Notes: generated by a model from the letters alone, not told the origin. Counted from the first letter of the stretch, positions 51,278-60,320 are shown. The stretch is 64,000 bases of DNA from Bariatricus massiliensis (GCF_900086725.1 NZ_LT574838.1:124001-188000), one strand, 5' to 3'. Numbers and translations are program-made.

Positions 51278-51307
51278 TTGACATATCAAAGTTTATCAGG
51301 CTACAAT
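51278..51307 (+). promoter_or_regulatory. Strong promoter of mgtE
   Basis: A perfect TTGACA (51278-51283), an 18-nt spacer and TACAAT (51302-51307) give one of the best promoters in the window, with a leader of about 150 nt. Confidence 0.78.
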
Positions 51308-51314
51308 AGAACGT

Positions 51315-51464
51315 GGATAAACGTGCGGTTATTTATAGCCGTTTGATTAGCATAGAACTATAGAAGGAATTCTATATACGAAAGGCAGGTGAGGACAATG
51401 GAAGCAGGTGCCAGTTACGGTCCGAGTCGAATACGAAGAAAAACTACATACTGGAGGTATCATT
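51315..51464 (+). other. Structured mgtE leader, possible cis-regulatory RNA
   Basis: The leader contains two clean hairpins: CGGTTA-TTTA-TAGCCG (51326-51341) and TATAGAA-GGAA-TTCTATA (51359-51376). A GGTGAGG segment around 51388 recalls the M-box magnesium riboswitch, but the rest of the M-box consensus is not found and the leader is shorter. A short frame starting at 51398 overlaps the mgtE start in another phase and could couple translation. Role unknown. Confidence 0.4.
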
Positions 51465-52796
51465 ATGAACAAAGATATTTTTATGGATCTCTTACAGGCC
51501 AAGGAGTACAAGGCTGTAAGAAGTATTTTGAATGTCATGAATGCTGTGGACATTGCCTCACTGCTTTCGGAGATGGAAGATAAGGAGCTTTTTCTTGCCT
51601 TCCGCCTTATTCCAAAAGAAAAGGCTGCCGATGTCTTTGCGGAGATGGACAGCACGATGCAGGCATATCTTGTGGAGATGTTCACGGAAAAGGAGCTGCG
51701 TGAAATTCTGGATGACCTTTACATGGATGATACGGTAGATATGCTGGAGGAGTTTCCGGCGAATCTGGTCACCCGTATTTTAGAAAATGTCAGCAAGGAA
51801 AAGCGTGATAAGATCAACGTTATTCTCAATTATCCTGAGGACAGCGCGGGCAGTATCATGACCACTGAGTATGTGGATCTGCGCCGTAACACTACGGTGG
51901 CGGCCGCTATGAACCACATTAAGCGCATCGGCATCCACAAGGAGACGATTTACACTTGTTACATTCTTGAGAACAGAAAACTTGTGGGAATCGTGAGCGC
52001 TAAAGATTTGATGACCATGGACGATAATATGACCATGGATGAGCTTATGGAGACGGAGATTATTTCTGTCCACACACATACAGATAAAGAAGAGGTTGCA
52101 AGACTATTTTCCAAGTATGCGCTTCTCGCCCTTCCGGTTTTGGACGACGATGAGCGGATGGTTGGAATCGTGACCGTCGATGACGCTATGGACGTCATGG
52201 TAGACGAGGCGACCGAAGATATCACGAAGATGGCGGCTATGAATCCCAGCGAGAAGCCTTATTTTGACACTTCCGTCTGGCAGCACGCGAAGAACAGAAT
52301 CCCGTGGCTTTTGTTCCTCATGCTCTCCGCCACCATAACGGGTTCCATTATCACCAGATATCAAGATGCATTTTCCGCACTGCCGCTTCTGGTCTCCTTC
52401 ATTCCCATGCTGATGGATACCGGCGGAAACTGTGGCTCTCAGAGCTCCACTTTGATTATCCGCGGCATCGCGCTGGACGAAGTGCACTTCAGTGATATAT
52501 TCCGGGTAATGTTCAAAGAATTCCGGATTTCTATTATTGTAGGCGCATTCCTAGCCCTCGCCAATATCATCCGCATCTATCTGGTCTACGACCACAACCT
52601 TTTGATGTCAATGTCAGTCGGCCTTTCCCTGCTGGCCACTATCGTTATCGCTAAACTGATCGGGTGCATCCTTCCCCTTCTGGCCAAACAGGTCCATCTG
52701 GATCCAGCGATTATGGCATCACCTTTGATTACAACATTGGTAGATACATGCTCCATCATTATCTACTTCAATATCGCAACAAGACTACTACTCTAA
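51465..52796 (+). CDS. mgtE: Magnesium transporter MgtE
   Basis: MgtE is a Mg2+-gated magnesium channel. The 443-residue protein has the N-terminal MgtE_N superhelix (about 1-115: NAVDIASLLSEMEDKELFL, YMDDTVDMLEEFPANLV), two CBS domains (about 120-245) that sense cytosolic Mg2+, a connecting helix, and five transmembrane helices (about 275-443) with MLMDTGGNCGSQSSTLIIR lining the pore. The ATG at 51465 follows GGAGG by 7 nt; a longer frame extends 19 residues upstream without a site. It has its own strong promoter and a long structured leader. A palindrome begins 1 nt after the stop. Confidence 0.96.
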   Translation: MNKDIFMDLLQAKEYKAVRSILNVMNAVDIASLLSEMEDKELFLAFRLIPKEKAADVFAEMDSTMQAYLVEMFTEKELREILDDLYMDDTVDMLEEFPANLVTRILENVSKEKRDKINVILNYPEDSAGSIMTTEYVDLRRNTTVAAAMNHIKRIGIHKETIYTCYILENRKLVGIVSAKDLMTMDDNMTMDELMETEIISVHTHTDKEEVARLFSKYALLALPVLDDDERMVGIVTVDDAMDVMVDEATEDITKMAAMNPSEKPYFDTSVWQHAKNRIPWLLFLMLSATITGSIITRYQDAFSALPLLVSFIPMLMDTGGNCGSQSSTLIIRGIALDEVHFSDIFRVMFKEFRISIIVGAFLALANIIRIYLVYDHNLLMSMSVGLSLLATIVIAKLIGCILPLLAKQVHLDPAIMASPLITTLVDTCSIIIYFNIATRLLL

Positions 52797-52797
52797 A

Positions 52798-52831
52798 GGG
52801 GACAGGTCCCAACGCGTTGGGACCTGTCCCC
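52798..52831. repeat. Dispersed perfect palindrome, copy 2
   Basis: This is a perfect 34-bp palindrome whose inner 32 bp (52799-52830) are identical to 4227-4258. It begins 1 nt after the mgtE stop and may serve as a terminator between convergent mgtE and the XRE/TPR gene, though no long T-run follows. Confidence 0.92.
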
Positions 52832-52860
52832 CTCTACAATTCTGGAAATCTTCAAACAAT

Positions 52861-53913
52861 TTAGCTGGCGTTTGTTTTCTTTATGAGACGCTCAAATCGA
52901 GGGTCGTCTTTGAGAAATTCTAACTCGTCTTCGTTCTCAATGCTCTGCTTCAGTACTTCCTGCATCTGTTTGGAGGCTATAAATGGTTCTTCTTTGGGTG
53001 TCATATGCCTATACAGAAACTGTTCTTTCATATTCCACGGTGTTTCCAGTGCGTCAAACATTGCCTCCAGTGCGCTCAGCGTCGCTTCTTTCTCTTTCCT
53101 CACGGCTGCGATTTGGAACTTCAATGTTTTATGGGAGTACGGCCAGAGTTGGAAGAGGCGTGAGAACTGTTCGGCAATCTCGGCGTACTGCTGTGCATCT
53201 TCGAACTTTTTTTCTTTGCAGGCCAGATCCGCCAGATGGTTCAGCACAGAATATATCTCCGTTCCAGCCATCTGCCAAAGATATTTCTCCGCCGCCTCGT
53301 ACGCCTCCTCATACTTTCCTTGGGCCGACAGCAGGTTGATCTGCATCAATCTTTTATCATACCCCGGTTCAGGTATCGAATCCAGCAGCCTCTGTGCCTC
53401 CCCGTATTCTTTCTTCCCGATATACTCAGAGGTCAGAAAATGAATGGCATACTCCGCCACTTTCCTGTCTTTGCTGCCTGCTGCCTGCCGGTACCATGAA
53501 GATATGGTTTCTTCCTGCGCTTTGGAAGGACTACTCCCATACATCATCCTGCACCCCACCAGCATCTGTGCCAAGTTGAGGCAGAGCTGGTCACAATTCG
53601 GATACTCACGCGTCCATTCAACGGCCTTCTCAAATGCCGCGTCGTACCCTTCTTCCGGAACCATGGCTATCAGCTTCTCCGACATTTCATTTATTTCCTT
53701 TGCCGTCAGCTCCTCCCGAAACGAAAGCAGCGTGTCTATATCCGTTCCAAGCGCTCTGGCAAGAGGGCCCAGCAGCGTAATATCCGGGTACGAATTGCCA
53801 TTCTCCCATTTATTTACCGCCGGCGGCGATATACCGAGACAGCTGGCAAGCTGCTCCTGCGTAATCCCCTTTTCTTTCCTCAATTTACGAATAATTGTAC
53901 CAACTTCCATCAT
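52861..53913 (-). CDS. XRE regulator with C-terminal helical repeat domain
   Basis: The 350-residue protein has an N-terminal Cro/C1 HTH (about 5-60: IRKLRKEKGITQEQLASCLG, SPPAVNKWENGNSYPDI) and a C-terminal region of about 280 residues made of helix pairs with TPR-like spacing (EAQRLLDSIPEPGYDKRLMQ, YEEAYEAAEKYL, FEDAQQYAEIAEQF). This layout resembles Rgg/PlcR-type regulators that bind peptides, but also many uncharacterised clostridial XRE-TPR proteins. It is monocistronic with its own extended -10 promoter. The ligand and targets are unknown. Confidence 0.88.
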   Translation of the reverse strand: MMEVGTIIRKLRKEKGITQEQLASCLGISPPAVNKWENGNSYPDITLLGPLARALGTDIDTLLSFREELTAKEINEMSEKLIAMVPEEGYDAAFEKAVEWTREYPNCDQLCLNLAQMLVGCRMMYGSSPSKAQEETISSWYRQAAGSKDRKVAEYAIHFLTSEYIGKKEYGEAQRLLDSIPEPGYDKRLMQINLLSAQGKYEEAYEAAEKYLWQMAGTEIYSVLNHLADLACKEKKFEDAQQYAEIAEQFSRLFQLWPYSHKTLKFQIAAVRKEKEATLSALEAMFDALETPWNMKEQFLYRHMTPKEEPFIASKQMQEVLKQSIENEDELEFLKDDPRFERLIKKTNAS

Positions 53914-53951
53914 AACAAACCCCTTTCTGATAAGAACTTTTCTATATTCTT

Positions 53952-53980
53952 ATCATAGCAAAGGACTCCCCTGCACTCAA
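53952..53980 (-). promoter_or_regulatory. Promoter of the XRE/TPR regulator
   Basis: On the minus strand TTGAGT (53975-53980), a 17-nt spacer and TATGAT (53952-53957) with a TGC extended -10 lie about 40 nt before the start codon. Confidence 0.6.
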
Positions 53981-54096
53981 TTCACCGCGTAGTTAATTAT
54001 TATTCACAAAATATAACTATAGGTTATCATACCCGATTCTTACATTTTCGTAAAGACACATGTCCGACACGTCTAACTTCCGCTTTCAGGCAGCGT

Positions 54097-54128
54097 CAAA
54101 AGCCGGACATGCTCCACGCACATCCGGC
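54097..54128 (-). terminator. Terminator of locus B
   Basis: On the minus strand GCCGGATGTGC pairs with GCATGTCCGGC (two wobble pairs) around a 5-nt loop, followed by TTTTGA. It lies 14 nt past the GntP permease stop. Confidence 0.75.
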
Positions 54129-54142
54129 CTTCTTTTCAATGC

Positions 54143-55546
54143 CTACATAAAAATATTCAATACCAAAACTTCCACAACACCGACCGCCCACGCAATCGTC
54201 GAAGTGACGGACCATGTGATCAGCTGGTCCTTGGCTTCCTTCACGCCCAGTGTCCTGTTGACAACCCAGAAATAGCTGTCATTAAAGTATCCGAAGAACA
54301 GGGAGCCCACACAGCATGCAACCGCGCCCAACAGCGGACTTGCGCCAGATGCTATTATAATCGGTGCGGAAATGCTGGCTGCCGTCGTCATGGCTACCGT
54401 ACCGGAGCCTTGAATAAAACGCATAGCCGTGGAAATCAACAACGGGAGAACCACTATCGGTATAGCCGTTTTCACGAGGCCTTCCGCCATAAATGTACCC
54501 AGCCCGGAATCCTTGATAATCTGTCCCAGCGCACCGCCTCCACCGGTCACCAGCATGATGATACCCGCGGACATCATACCCTTTTCCATCTCAGCCAGTG
54601 CCTCATGCCGGTCCAGACTTCTCCCCAGTGTAAAGATAGCAACCAAAAGCCCCAGCCCAACCGCTACAATCGGCTGTCCTAAGAAAATAAGAACTTCCAT
54701 AAATCCGCTTGTCATTCCAAAAGCAGAAGCCACCGTATTGATCAGAATAAGCACAATCGGGACAATAAGCGGCATAAATGCCTCCAGCGTTCCCGGCATC
54801 CCCTTCTCTTCCATAGAAAACGCATTCGTATAATCCGGCTCCTGATAAGGCATGGTTACAATCTCACCTTCCTCATTGGGAATCTGATAATACTTCTTTG
54901 AAAGGAACAGTCTAGTGTAGGCGATGCAGGCTACTGTCATAGGAAGTGCCAGCACAATAGAAAGCAGAATGAACCTTCCTACGTCAATGCCAAAGATACC
55001 ACATACCCCAAGCGGCCCCGGTGTCGGGGGAACCAGCGAGTGCGTGATGACCAGCCCCGCTGCCAGCGCCACGCCAAGCCCAATCACAGACTTCTTCGTG
55101 AATTTAGAAATCGCCTTGGCAATCGGCGCCAGAACCACAAAACCGGAATCACAAAAGATTGGTATGGATACTAAGAACCCGGTCAGCGCCAACGCTTCTT
55201 CCTCCCGCTTCTTTCCAAACAGCCTCAAAAATGTGTGGGCCATTCTTTTCGCGGCCCCTGTCGCCTCAAATATCTGTCCCATCATAACGCCAAAACCGAT
55301 GATAATACCGATACTTCCCAGCGTACCGCCAAAACCTGTCGTGATAGAATTAATGATGCCAAATGTCTTTCCGTCCTCCAAGGTAATATTTACAAGCGGC
55401 ATTCCGCCTACTACGCCCACAATAATAGTACAGATGATCAATGCAAGAAATGCCTGTACCTTTGTCTTCAACACAAGAAATATTAACACGATAATACCGA
55501 TTGCAAGGCCAATCAGCATCCGCTGCCCACTAAGTCCGTTTACCAT
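54143..55546 (-). CDS. GntP-family permease
   Basis: The 467-residue membrane protein has about twelve hydrophobic segments and family motifs GFGVMMGQIFEATGAAKRMA (about 85-104), CDSGFVVLAPIAKAI near 135, VIGLGVALAAGLVITHSLVPP-like segment (in part) and VTGGGGALGQIIKDSG near 335. GntP transporters import gluconate and related sugar acids with protons. In locus B, next to acid-sugar kinases, the likely substrate is a four-carbon acid sugar such as threonate or erythronate. It is the last gene of the locus B transcript and ends at a terminator. Confidence 0.93.
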   Translation of the reverse strand: MVNGLSGQRMLIGLAIGIIVLIFLVLKTKVQAFLALIICTIIVGVVGGMPLVNITLEDGKTFGIINSITTGFGGTLGSIGIIIGFGVMMGQIFEATGAAKRMAHTFLRLFGKKREEEALALTGFLVSIPIFCDSGFVVLAPIAKAISKFTKKSVIGLGVALAAGLVITHSLVPPTPGPLGVCGIFGIDVGRFILLSIVLALPMTVACIAYTRLFLSKKYYQIPNEEGEIVTMPYQEPDYTNAFSMEEKGMPGTLEAFMPLIVPIVLILINTVASAFGMTSGFMEVLIFLGQPIVAVGLGLLVAIFTLGRSLDRHEALAEMEKGMMSAGIIMLVTGGGGALGQIIKDSGLGTFMAEGLVKTAIPIVVLPLLISTAMRFIQGSGTVAMTTAASISAPIIIASGASPLLGAVACCVGSLFFGYFNDSYFWVVNRTLGVKEAKDQLITWSVTSTIAWAVGVVEVLVLNIFM

Positions 55547-55584
55547 AATAGACCTCCTTTTCCTTCTCTCTCATATGCGATATT

Positions 55585-56583
55585 TTACTTTGTAAAATTG
55601 GGGGAATACTTTGCCGCCAGCAAAATGGCTTCAATCATACTGACCGCACTGACGATACCAGTTCCCGCTATGTCAAACGCTGTTCCATGATCCACGGAAG
55701 TCCTTAGAATTGGCATTCCGTTCGTAATCGCTATCGTCCGCTCAAAATCCAATGTTTTTGTCGCGATATGCCCCTGATCGTGATACAAGGAAAGCACACT
55801 CGTGTACCTGCCCTGAGCAGCCTGATGAAATACAGAATCCGCACCAATCGGCCCGGCCACGTCATACCCTTCAGCCTGAAGCTCCTCCACCGCCGGTATG
55901 ATTTCATTGACCTCCTCCCAGCCGAACAATCCATGCTCTCCACTGTGGGGATTCAGCCCGGCGACCGCCATAGTCCCGTCTTCTACTCCCAGTCTTCTGA
56001 GCGCTTCCAGACAGCGTTTCACATAGTCTTTGATCCGCTCCTTTGTAATCATGTCAAGCATCTCCCTCAGAGAAACATGGCGCGTGAGGAAAAATACTCT
56101 CAGGCCATTCGTCTCAAACATCGTCAGCGGATCTTCTGTATTGGTGAGCGCCCCAAATATCTCTGTATGGCCGATAAAAGGAATTTCCCCGGCCCTTAAT
56201 GACTCTTTATTGATCGGAGTAGTCGCCACGGCATCCGCCTTCCGCTCATTGGCAAGCGTGATACACTTTGCAATATACTCGTAAGCCGCCCTGCCGCACA
56301 TGCCACTTACCTTCCCATATGTAAATTGATTCATATCTACATTGTCAAGGTCAATCATGTTCAGAATTCCCTTTTCATAACTGCCCTGCTCCGGGGAGTC
56401 TACCACATTAATTCTAAGCCCAACCCCCACAATGCCGATTGCTTTTTCCATCACCTTTTTGTCCCCGACCACGATGAGGTCGGCCGCCTCAAACACTTTA
56501 TCCTCCGCCGCAGACTTTGCGACAATCTCCGGCCCTACTCCTGCCGGGTCTCCGATCGGCACCGCTATTAATGGTTTTTTCAT
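55585..56583 (-). CDS. PdxA2-type 4-phosphate dehydrogenase, locus B
   Basis: The 332-residue NAD-dependent dehydrogenase has PIGDPAGVGPEIVAKSA (residues 9-25), FIGHTEIFGALT near 137, GLNPHSGEHGLFGWEE near 205 and LYHDQGHIATKTLDFE with VDHGTAFDIAGTG near 275. It is homologous to, but clearly different from, the PdxA2 of locus A. With the DUF1537 kinase 34 nt upstream it probably oxidises a 4-phosphorylated tetronate, giving dihydroxyacetone phosphate after decarboxylation. A pyridoxine biosynthetic role is unlikely given the context and the catabolic neighbours. Confidence 0.88.
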   Translation of the reverse strand: MKKPLIAVPIGDPAGVGPEIVAKSAAEDKVFEAADLIVVGDKKVMEKAIGIVGVGLRINVVDSPEQGSYEKGILNMIDLDNVDMNQFTYGKVSGMCGRAAYEYIAKCITLANERKADAVATTPINKESLRAGEIPFIGHTEIFGALTNTEDPLTMFETNGLRVFFLTRHVSLREMLDMITKERIKDYVKRCLEALRRLGVEDGTMAVAGLNPHSGEHGLFGWEEVNEIIPAVEELQAEGYDVAGPIGADSVFHQAAQGRYTSVLSLYHDQGHIATKTLDFERTIAITNGMPILRTSVDHGTAFDIAGTGIVSAVSMIEAILLAAKYSPNFTK

Positions 56584-56617
56584 ACAACTTTGCTCCTTCC
56601 GTATTAAACTGTTCCAC

Positions 56618-57931
56618 TTACATAAATAATTTCTGTTTCAGATAAGTCACACACCGGTTGACGGCGTCGCTTTCCCCTACCATTCCTCCCTTTGTGATGA
56701 TACTGATTCCCTCATAGTCGCCTTTTAAGAAAGTCCCGTATGCGGCCAGTGGCAGCACCTCATCCAGCAGGCAAAGTCCGGCAGTCCCAAATCTCGCGCA
56801 TACCGCTACCGTAACGTCTCCGCCGCTTGTGTACAGTCCTTGGAATTGGGAGGATTCCGAGAAAATCCGGTGCGTTATCTCTGCGAACGCCTCATTGATC
56901 TGCCTTGACATCTCCTCCACAGTGCAGCCCTTCTCTTTTGCACAGGCCCCAAAGTCAATTCTGTTTTCCGGATAAATTCCATCTCCGGTCACACTTAATA
57001 TGTCGAACCTTGCGCTGTTGTCCAGAACCTCCTTTACGACTCTCCTTATCTCCGTTTCCCTGTGCGTCTCACTTTCGATCAATTCCTTTGTACAGACAAA
57101 TGTATTCTTCGCCGACCGCTGTGTCAGCCACAGTTCCTCCATCTGCGCTCTTGTCACCGGGTTGACACTCCCCACGACCGCCAGTATCTTTTTCTTCACC
57201 GCCTTGTCCGCCGGGGTGATCAGCTTTCTTGCCACCGTCGCCGTAAAAACTCCCGGATCCACCGCCACGAACTTCAGGCCGCTGGTCACAAGCGCGTCTG
57301 CTATAAAATCCAAATCCTCCTGCGTCACACAGTCAAAGGTGAGAATCCTTGCCCCGTCCCCGGCGCATTTCTTCATCTTCTCCGCCAGAGCATGCTTTCC
57401 ATCCATCATATCCGCCATCTTTATATCCGCGACTTTATACTTGCTCTGCTGTTCAAATATCCGCTTTACTTCCGACGACATGACCGGAGTCTTCGGATCC
57501 AGCGCCGCCTCTGTCTTATGCAGCGGAAGCCCTTTTATCAGCATATATCCCCCGATGACGATTCTTCCGGAGGCCGGAAAGCAGGGCGCGCATATCGCAA
57601 CATAGTCCTCTCCCAGACAATCTAAAACGGCATCCGTCTCACTTCCCAAATTCCCCCGGAGCGTGCTGTCGATACGCTTTGCGTAGACCTTCACTTCCGG
57701 AGATTTCAAAAGCGCCGCCACATTATAGACTCTGTTGTAAGCGATTTCCTTCTCTACCCCTCTGCTGTCCGTGGGATACATCACACAGTCACAGTCGGCT
57801 AATGTGCTCAATTCGATTCTCTCCGTGTTCATCACAGTATACGTTTTATAATCCATTTTTTTCAGCAGTACCCCAGTGGCATTTGCCCCTGTCAGGTCAT
57901 CCGCTATCACAATACATTGAGGCAACTTCAT
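56618..57931 (-). CDS. Four-carbon acid sugar kinase (DUF1537), locus B, type 1
   Basis: The 437-residue protein carries the DUF1537 N-terminal motif VIADDLTGANATGVLL (residues 8-23), TLRGNLGSETDAVLD near 88, and the C-terminal ATP-binding motifs VVGSVNPVTRAQMEEL near 255 and LYTSGGDVTVAV near 375. It is the same sub-type as the locus A kinase and is paired with PdxA2, so it is the best candidate for a tetronate 4-kinase. GGAGGG is only 1 nt from the annotated ATG; a TTG two codons later has better spacing, so the start may be shifted by two residues. Confidence 0.86.
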   Translation of the reverse strand: MKLPQCIVIADDLTGANATGVLLKKMDYKTYTVMNTERIELSTLADCDCVMYPTDSRGVEKEIAYNRVYNVAALLKSPEVKVYAKRIDSTLRGNLGSETDAVLDCLGEDYVAICAPCFPASGRIVIGGYMLIKGLPLHKTEAALDPKTPVMSSEVKRIFEQQSKYKVADIKMADMMDGKHALAEKMKKCAGDGARILTFDCVTQEDLDFIADALVTSGLKFVAVDPGVFTATVARKLITPADKAVKKKILAVVGSVNPVTRAQMEELWLTQRSAKNTFVCTKELIESETHRETEIRRVVKEVLDNSARFDILSVTGDGIYPENRIDFGACAKEKGCTVEEMSRQINEAFAEITHRIFSESSQFQGLYTSGGDVTVAVCARFGTAGLCLLDEVLPLAAYGTFLKGDYEGISIITKGGMVGESDAVNRCVTYLKQKLFM

Positions 57932-57964
57932 CCCTCCATTTCTGTCATCCGCCGCCCAAAAGCG

Positions 57965-59383
57965 TTACAGCAATACTTCCACCGCTTCTTTCAGTGTGGA
58001 TATCTCTCCTACATTTCCCGGGAAAATAACATATGGTGTCAGCGGGAACTTACTCTCTTCCCCCGTCTGCCACACCGGTATCCCTGGTTTGATCTGTCCC
58101 AGTACATTGGCCTTCTGCACCGCCAGCGCCTTCGTCCCCACATCGCTGGAGGTAATCCCGCCTTTTGCGATAACGAAGCTGGGCGTAATGCCAAGCCTTC
58201 CCACCAGAGACTGTACTGCGTCAGAGATTTTGACCGAAAGTCTAAGCTCATCTTCTTTGTCCCCGGTATCGGCAGTTATCAGCGCTCTCGTCGTATAGCA
58301 GCACACCGTTCTCCCTGCCCGTATGCAGGCTTCCTCTTTGTCAACACATCTCTGAATCTCTTTTTCAAATGCTTCATCATCTTTTACAAGCGAAGCGTCC
58401 AGCTCAATGAATTCAATCCCTTCCAGCTCCTTTAAACACTCTACCTGTCTGGTCGTTTTATCTGTGTGGGAGCCGACCACAATAATACCGCCGTTGTCCG
58501 TCTCTTTCACGATCATCTGTTTCCTCGTAAGAAGGGGCTGGTCGGTCACTCCCCCCAGAACCTTCACAATGGCTGCCGCTGTCCGGAACATGAACACCTT
58601 CCCTTTTGCCATGGCACGGTAAAGAGCCACACAGAATACTTTGATATCCACGTAATCGACGGCGTTCACTACAATCTTGTTAAACCCTCTCACCGCCAGA
58701 AGCTGCGCCTCTATCTTGTCAAAATCCATATTGTGGATATCTTCCAGAGAAATACACGTTACATCCGCTCCCTTGAATGCCCCTTTCGTTTTTTCCTCCA
58801 CATACTGGCGCATGTCGGCGGCCTCATAGCCAAAGGTTTTGTCTTTTGCAAATTCTGTCTCATTCGCCGGAACCAGTTCCTCTCCATATTTTACATAGTG
58901 TACATCATCGATGGTAAAGCGTCCTCCCTCTTTAAAAAATGGACAGAGGATTTCACCGTCTATCTGTTTTCCGGTGTTGGTTTCATAAGCCTCCTTCAAA
59001 AGCTGTGTCTCCAAGGGAAAATGCCCTCTCAGCGTCGAGTCGCTCCGGCTTATGAAAAGGTACTCTTTTCCCATCTCTTTGGCCACCATATCCACGGCGG
59101 CGGCTATTTCTTTATGTACACGGGTCGTCTGTTCTTCCGTGAGCCCTCTGGAATTGGTGAGGATATAGAAAAGATTGTTCTCTTCCGCAAACCCCTTTTC
59201 AATGCTGTCCTTTTCCCAATTCGTATATACAGAAATATCGTGCACCGTCTGTACGCCCGTAGGGTCATCATCAAGCACTACAATTTTTTTATGATTTGCC
59301 TCAATCTCTTTCTTCAAAAGTCCTTCCACAAGCGCCTCATCGATCTGCTTATAGGACGTCAAAACTTCTGCGTTCAATCTCAT
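57965..59383 (-). CDS. Four-carbon acid sugar kinase (DUF1537), locus B, type 2
   Basis: The 472-residue protein is a second DUF1537 kinase of a different sub-type. Its N-terminal motif is VVLDDDPTGVQTVHDI (about 35-50), followed by ILTNSRGLTEEQT near 75, STLRGHFPLETQLL near 112, VVGSHTDKTTRQVE near 290 and KGGITSSDVGTKAL near 395. The DDDPTG form is typical of kinases in loci that first oxidise the acid sugar, like OtnK relatives. That fits the beta-hydroxyacid dehydrogenase gene 16 nt upstream. Why two kinase types occur in tandem is unclear. GGGAGGG precedes the ATG. Confidence 0.88.
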   Translation of the reverse strand: MRLNAEVLTSYKQIDEALVEGLLKKEIEANHKKIVVLDDDPTGVQTVHDISVYTNWEKDSIEKGFAEENNLFYILTNSRGLTEEQTTRVHKEIAAAVDMVAKEMGKEYLFISRSDSTLRGHFPLETQLLKEAYETNTGKQIDGEILCPFFKEGGRFTIDDVHYVKYGEELVPANETEFAKDKTFGYEAADMRQYVEEKTKGAFKGADVTCISLEDIHNMDFDKIEAQLLAVRGFNKIVVNAVDYVDIKVFCVALYRAMAKGKVFMFRTAAAIVKVLGGVTDQPLLTRKQMIVKETDNGGIIVVGSHTDKTTRQVECLKELEGIEFIELDASLVKDDEAFEKEIQRCVDKEEACIRAGRTVCCYTTRALITADTGDKEDELRLSVKISDAVQSLVGRLGITPSFVIAKGGITSSDVGTKALAVQKANVLGQIKPGIPVWQTGEESKFPLTPYVIFPGNVGEISTLKEAVEVLL

Positions 59384-59399
59384 GTCTATCCCTCCCGGC

Positions 59400-60290
59400 C
59401 TAATCTGCTTTTTTCACTTCTACATCCGCCAGCGTCTCAAAATACTGAACGATTCCGCCGTGGTCATCCTCCATATGTCCATGCACCTTCAGGCTCTGAA
59501 GAATTTCATAAAGCTGGGCTGTATATGGAATCGGTACGTCAATGGCATGTGCAGTGTTCACCACATTTTTAATATCTTTGTGATTGATGCGGATCGGGCC
59601 GCCCGGCTTGAAATTCCGCTCCACGATCATAGGAATTTTCGCATCCAAGACTGCGCTTCCCGCCAGTCCTCCACGGATTGCCTGATATACCTTTTCCGGG
59701 TCTGCCCCCGCTTTCACAGCAAGGACAAAAGCCTCGGACACAACGGCTATCGTATTATTCACGATTACCTGATTGGCAAGCTTCGTGACGCTTCCGCTCC
59801 CGGATTCTCCAATCAGCAGAGCCGAGGAGCCAAGGATGTCAAAATATGGTTTCAATACCGTAAAATCCTTTTCGTCCCCACCTGCCATAATAGCCAGTGT
59901 ACCTGCCACAGCTCCCGGTTCTCCTCCGGACACAGGCGCGTCTACAAATCCTACTCCTAATTCTTTCAGCCTCTTATAGCACTCCTTCGATTCCACCGGA
60001 GTCACAGAACTCATGTCGCACACAACGCTCCCGGATTTTATAGTGGAGGCCACTCCGTCTTTGTCAAAAAGAATAGATTTCACGATGTCGCCATTCGGTA
60101 CAATGGTAAATATCACCTCACACTGGGCGCCGATCTGTGAGTAATCTGCGGCCTGAGCTCCTGCCGCGACAACCTCTGCCACCGCTTCCTGATTCAAATC
60201 GGTCACCAAAAGCTCCACGCCCGCTTTCACCATGTTCTTAGCCATCGGGCGTCCCATAATGCCAAGTCCAATAAATCCTACTTTACTCAT
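59400..60290 (-). CDS. NAD-binding beta-hydroxyacid dehydrogenase (LtnD/GarR-like)
   Basis: The 296-residue protein belongs to the 3-hydroxyisobutyrate dehydrogenase family. It has the dinucleotide-binding GFIGLGIMGRPMAKNM (residues 5-20), substrate-binding DAPVSGGEPGAVAGTL near 120, catalytic Lys in SVTKLANQVIVNN near 170 and the C-terminal KDIKNV motif near 243. Candidate roles are L-threonate/D-erythronate 2-dehydrogenase (LtnD-like) or tartronate semialdehyde reductase (GarR). In the locus with DUF1537 kinases the former is favoured. It is the first gene of the locus B operon, under the palindromic promoter at 60321-60349. Confidence 0.88.
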   Translation of the reverse strand: MSKVGFIGLGIMGRPMAKNMVKAGVELLVTDLNQEAVAEVVAAGAQAADYSQIGAQCEVIFTIVPNGDIVKSILFDKDGVASTIKSGSVVCDMSSVTPVESKECYKRLKELGVGFVDAPVSGGEPGAVAGTLAIMAGGDEKDFTVLKPYFDILGSSALLIGESGSGSVTKLANQVIVNNTIAVVSEAFVLAVKAGADPEKVYQAIRGGLAGSAVLDAKIPMIVERNFKPGGPIRINHKDIKNVVNTAHAIDVPIPYTAQLYEILQSLKVHGHMEDDHGGIVQYFETLADVEVKKAD

Positions 60291-60320
60291 TTCAATCTCT
60301 CCTTTTTATTTGATGTTTTC

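Noticed and set aside
51308..51464. M-box (magnesium) riboswitch before mgtE.
   Set aside because: Only a GGTGAGG-like segment matches. The other conserved M-box segments and the expected length are missing, so I left it as an unassigned leader.
58466..59572. A 368-codon plus-strand frame opposite the DDDPTG-type kinase, and similar ones at 28920-29975 and 48024-48923.
   Set aside because: Each is the mirror of a conserved gene, with unusual amino acid composition and no start signals.
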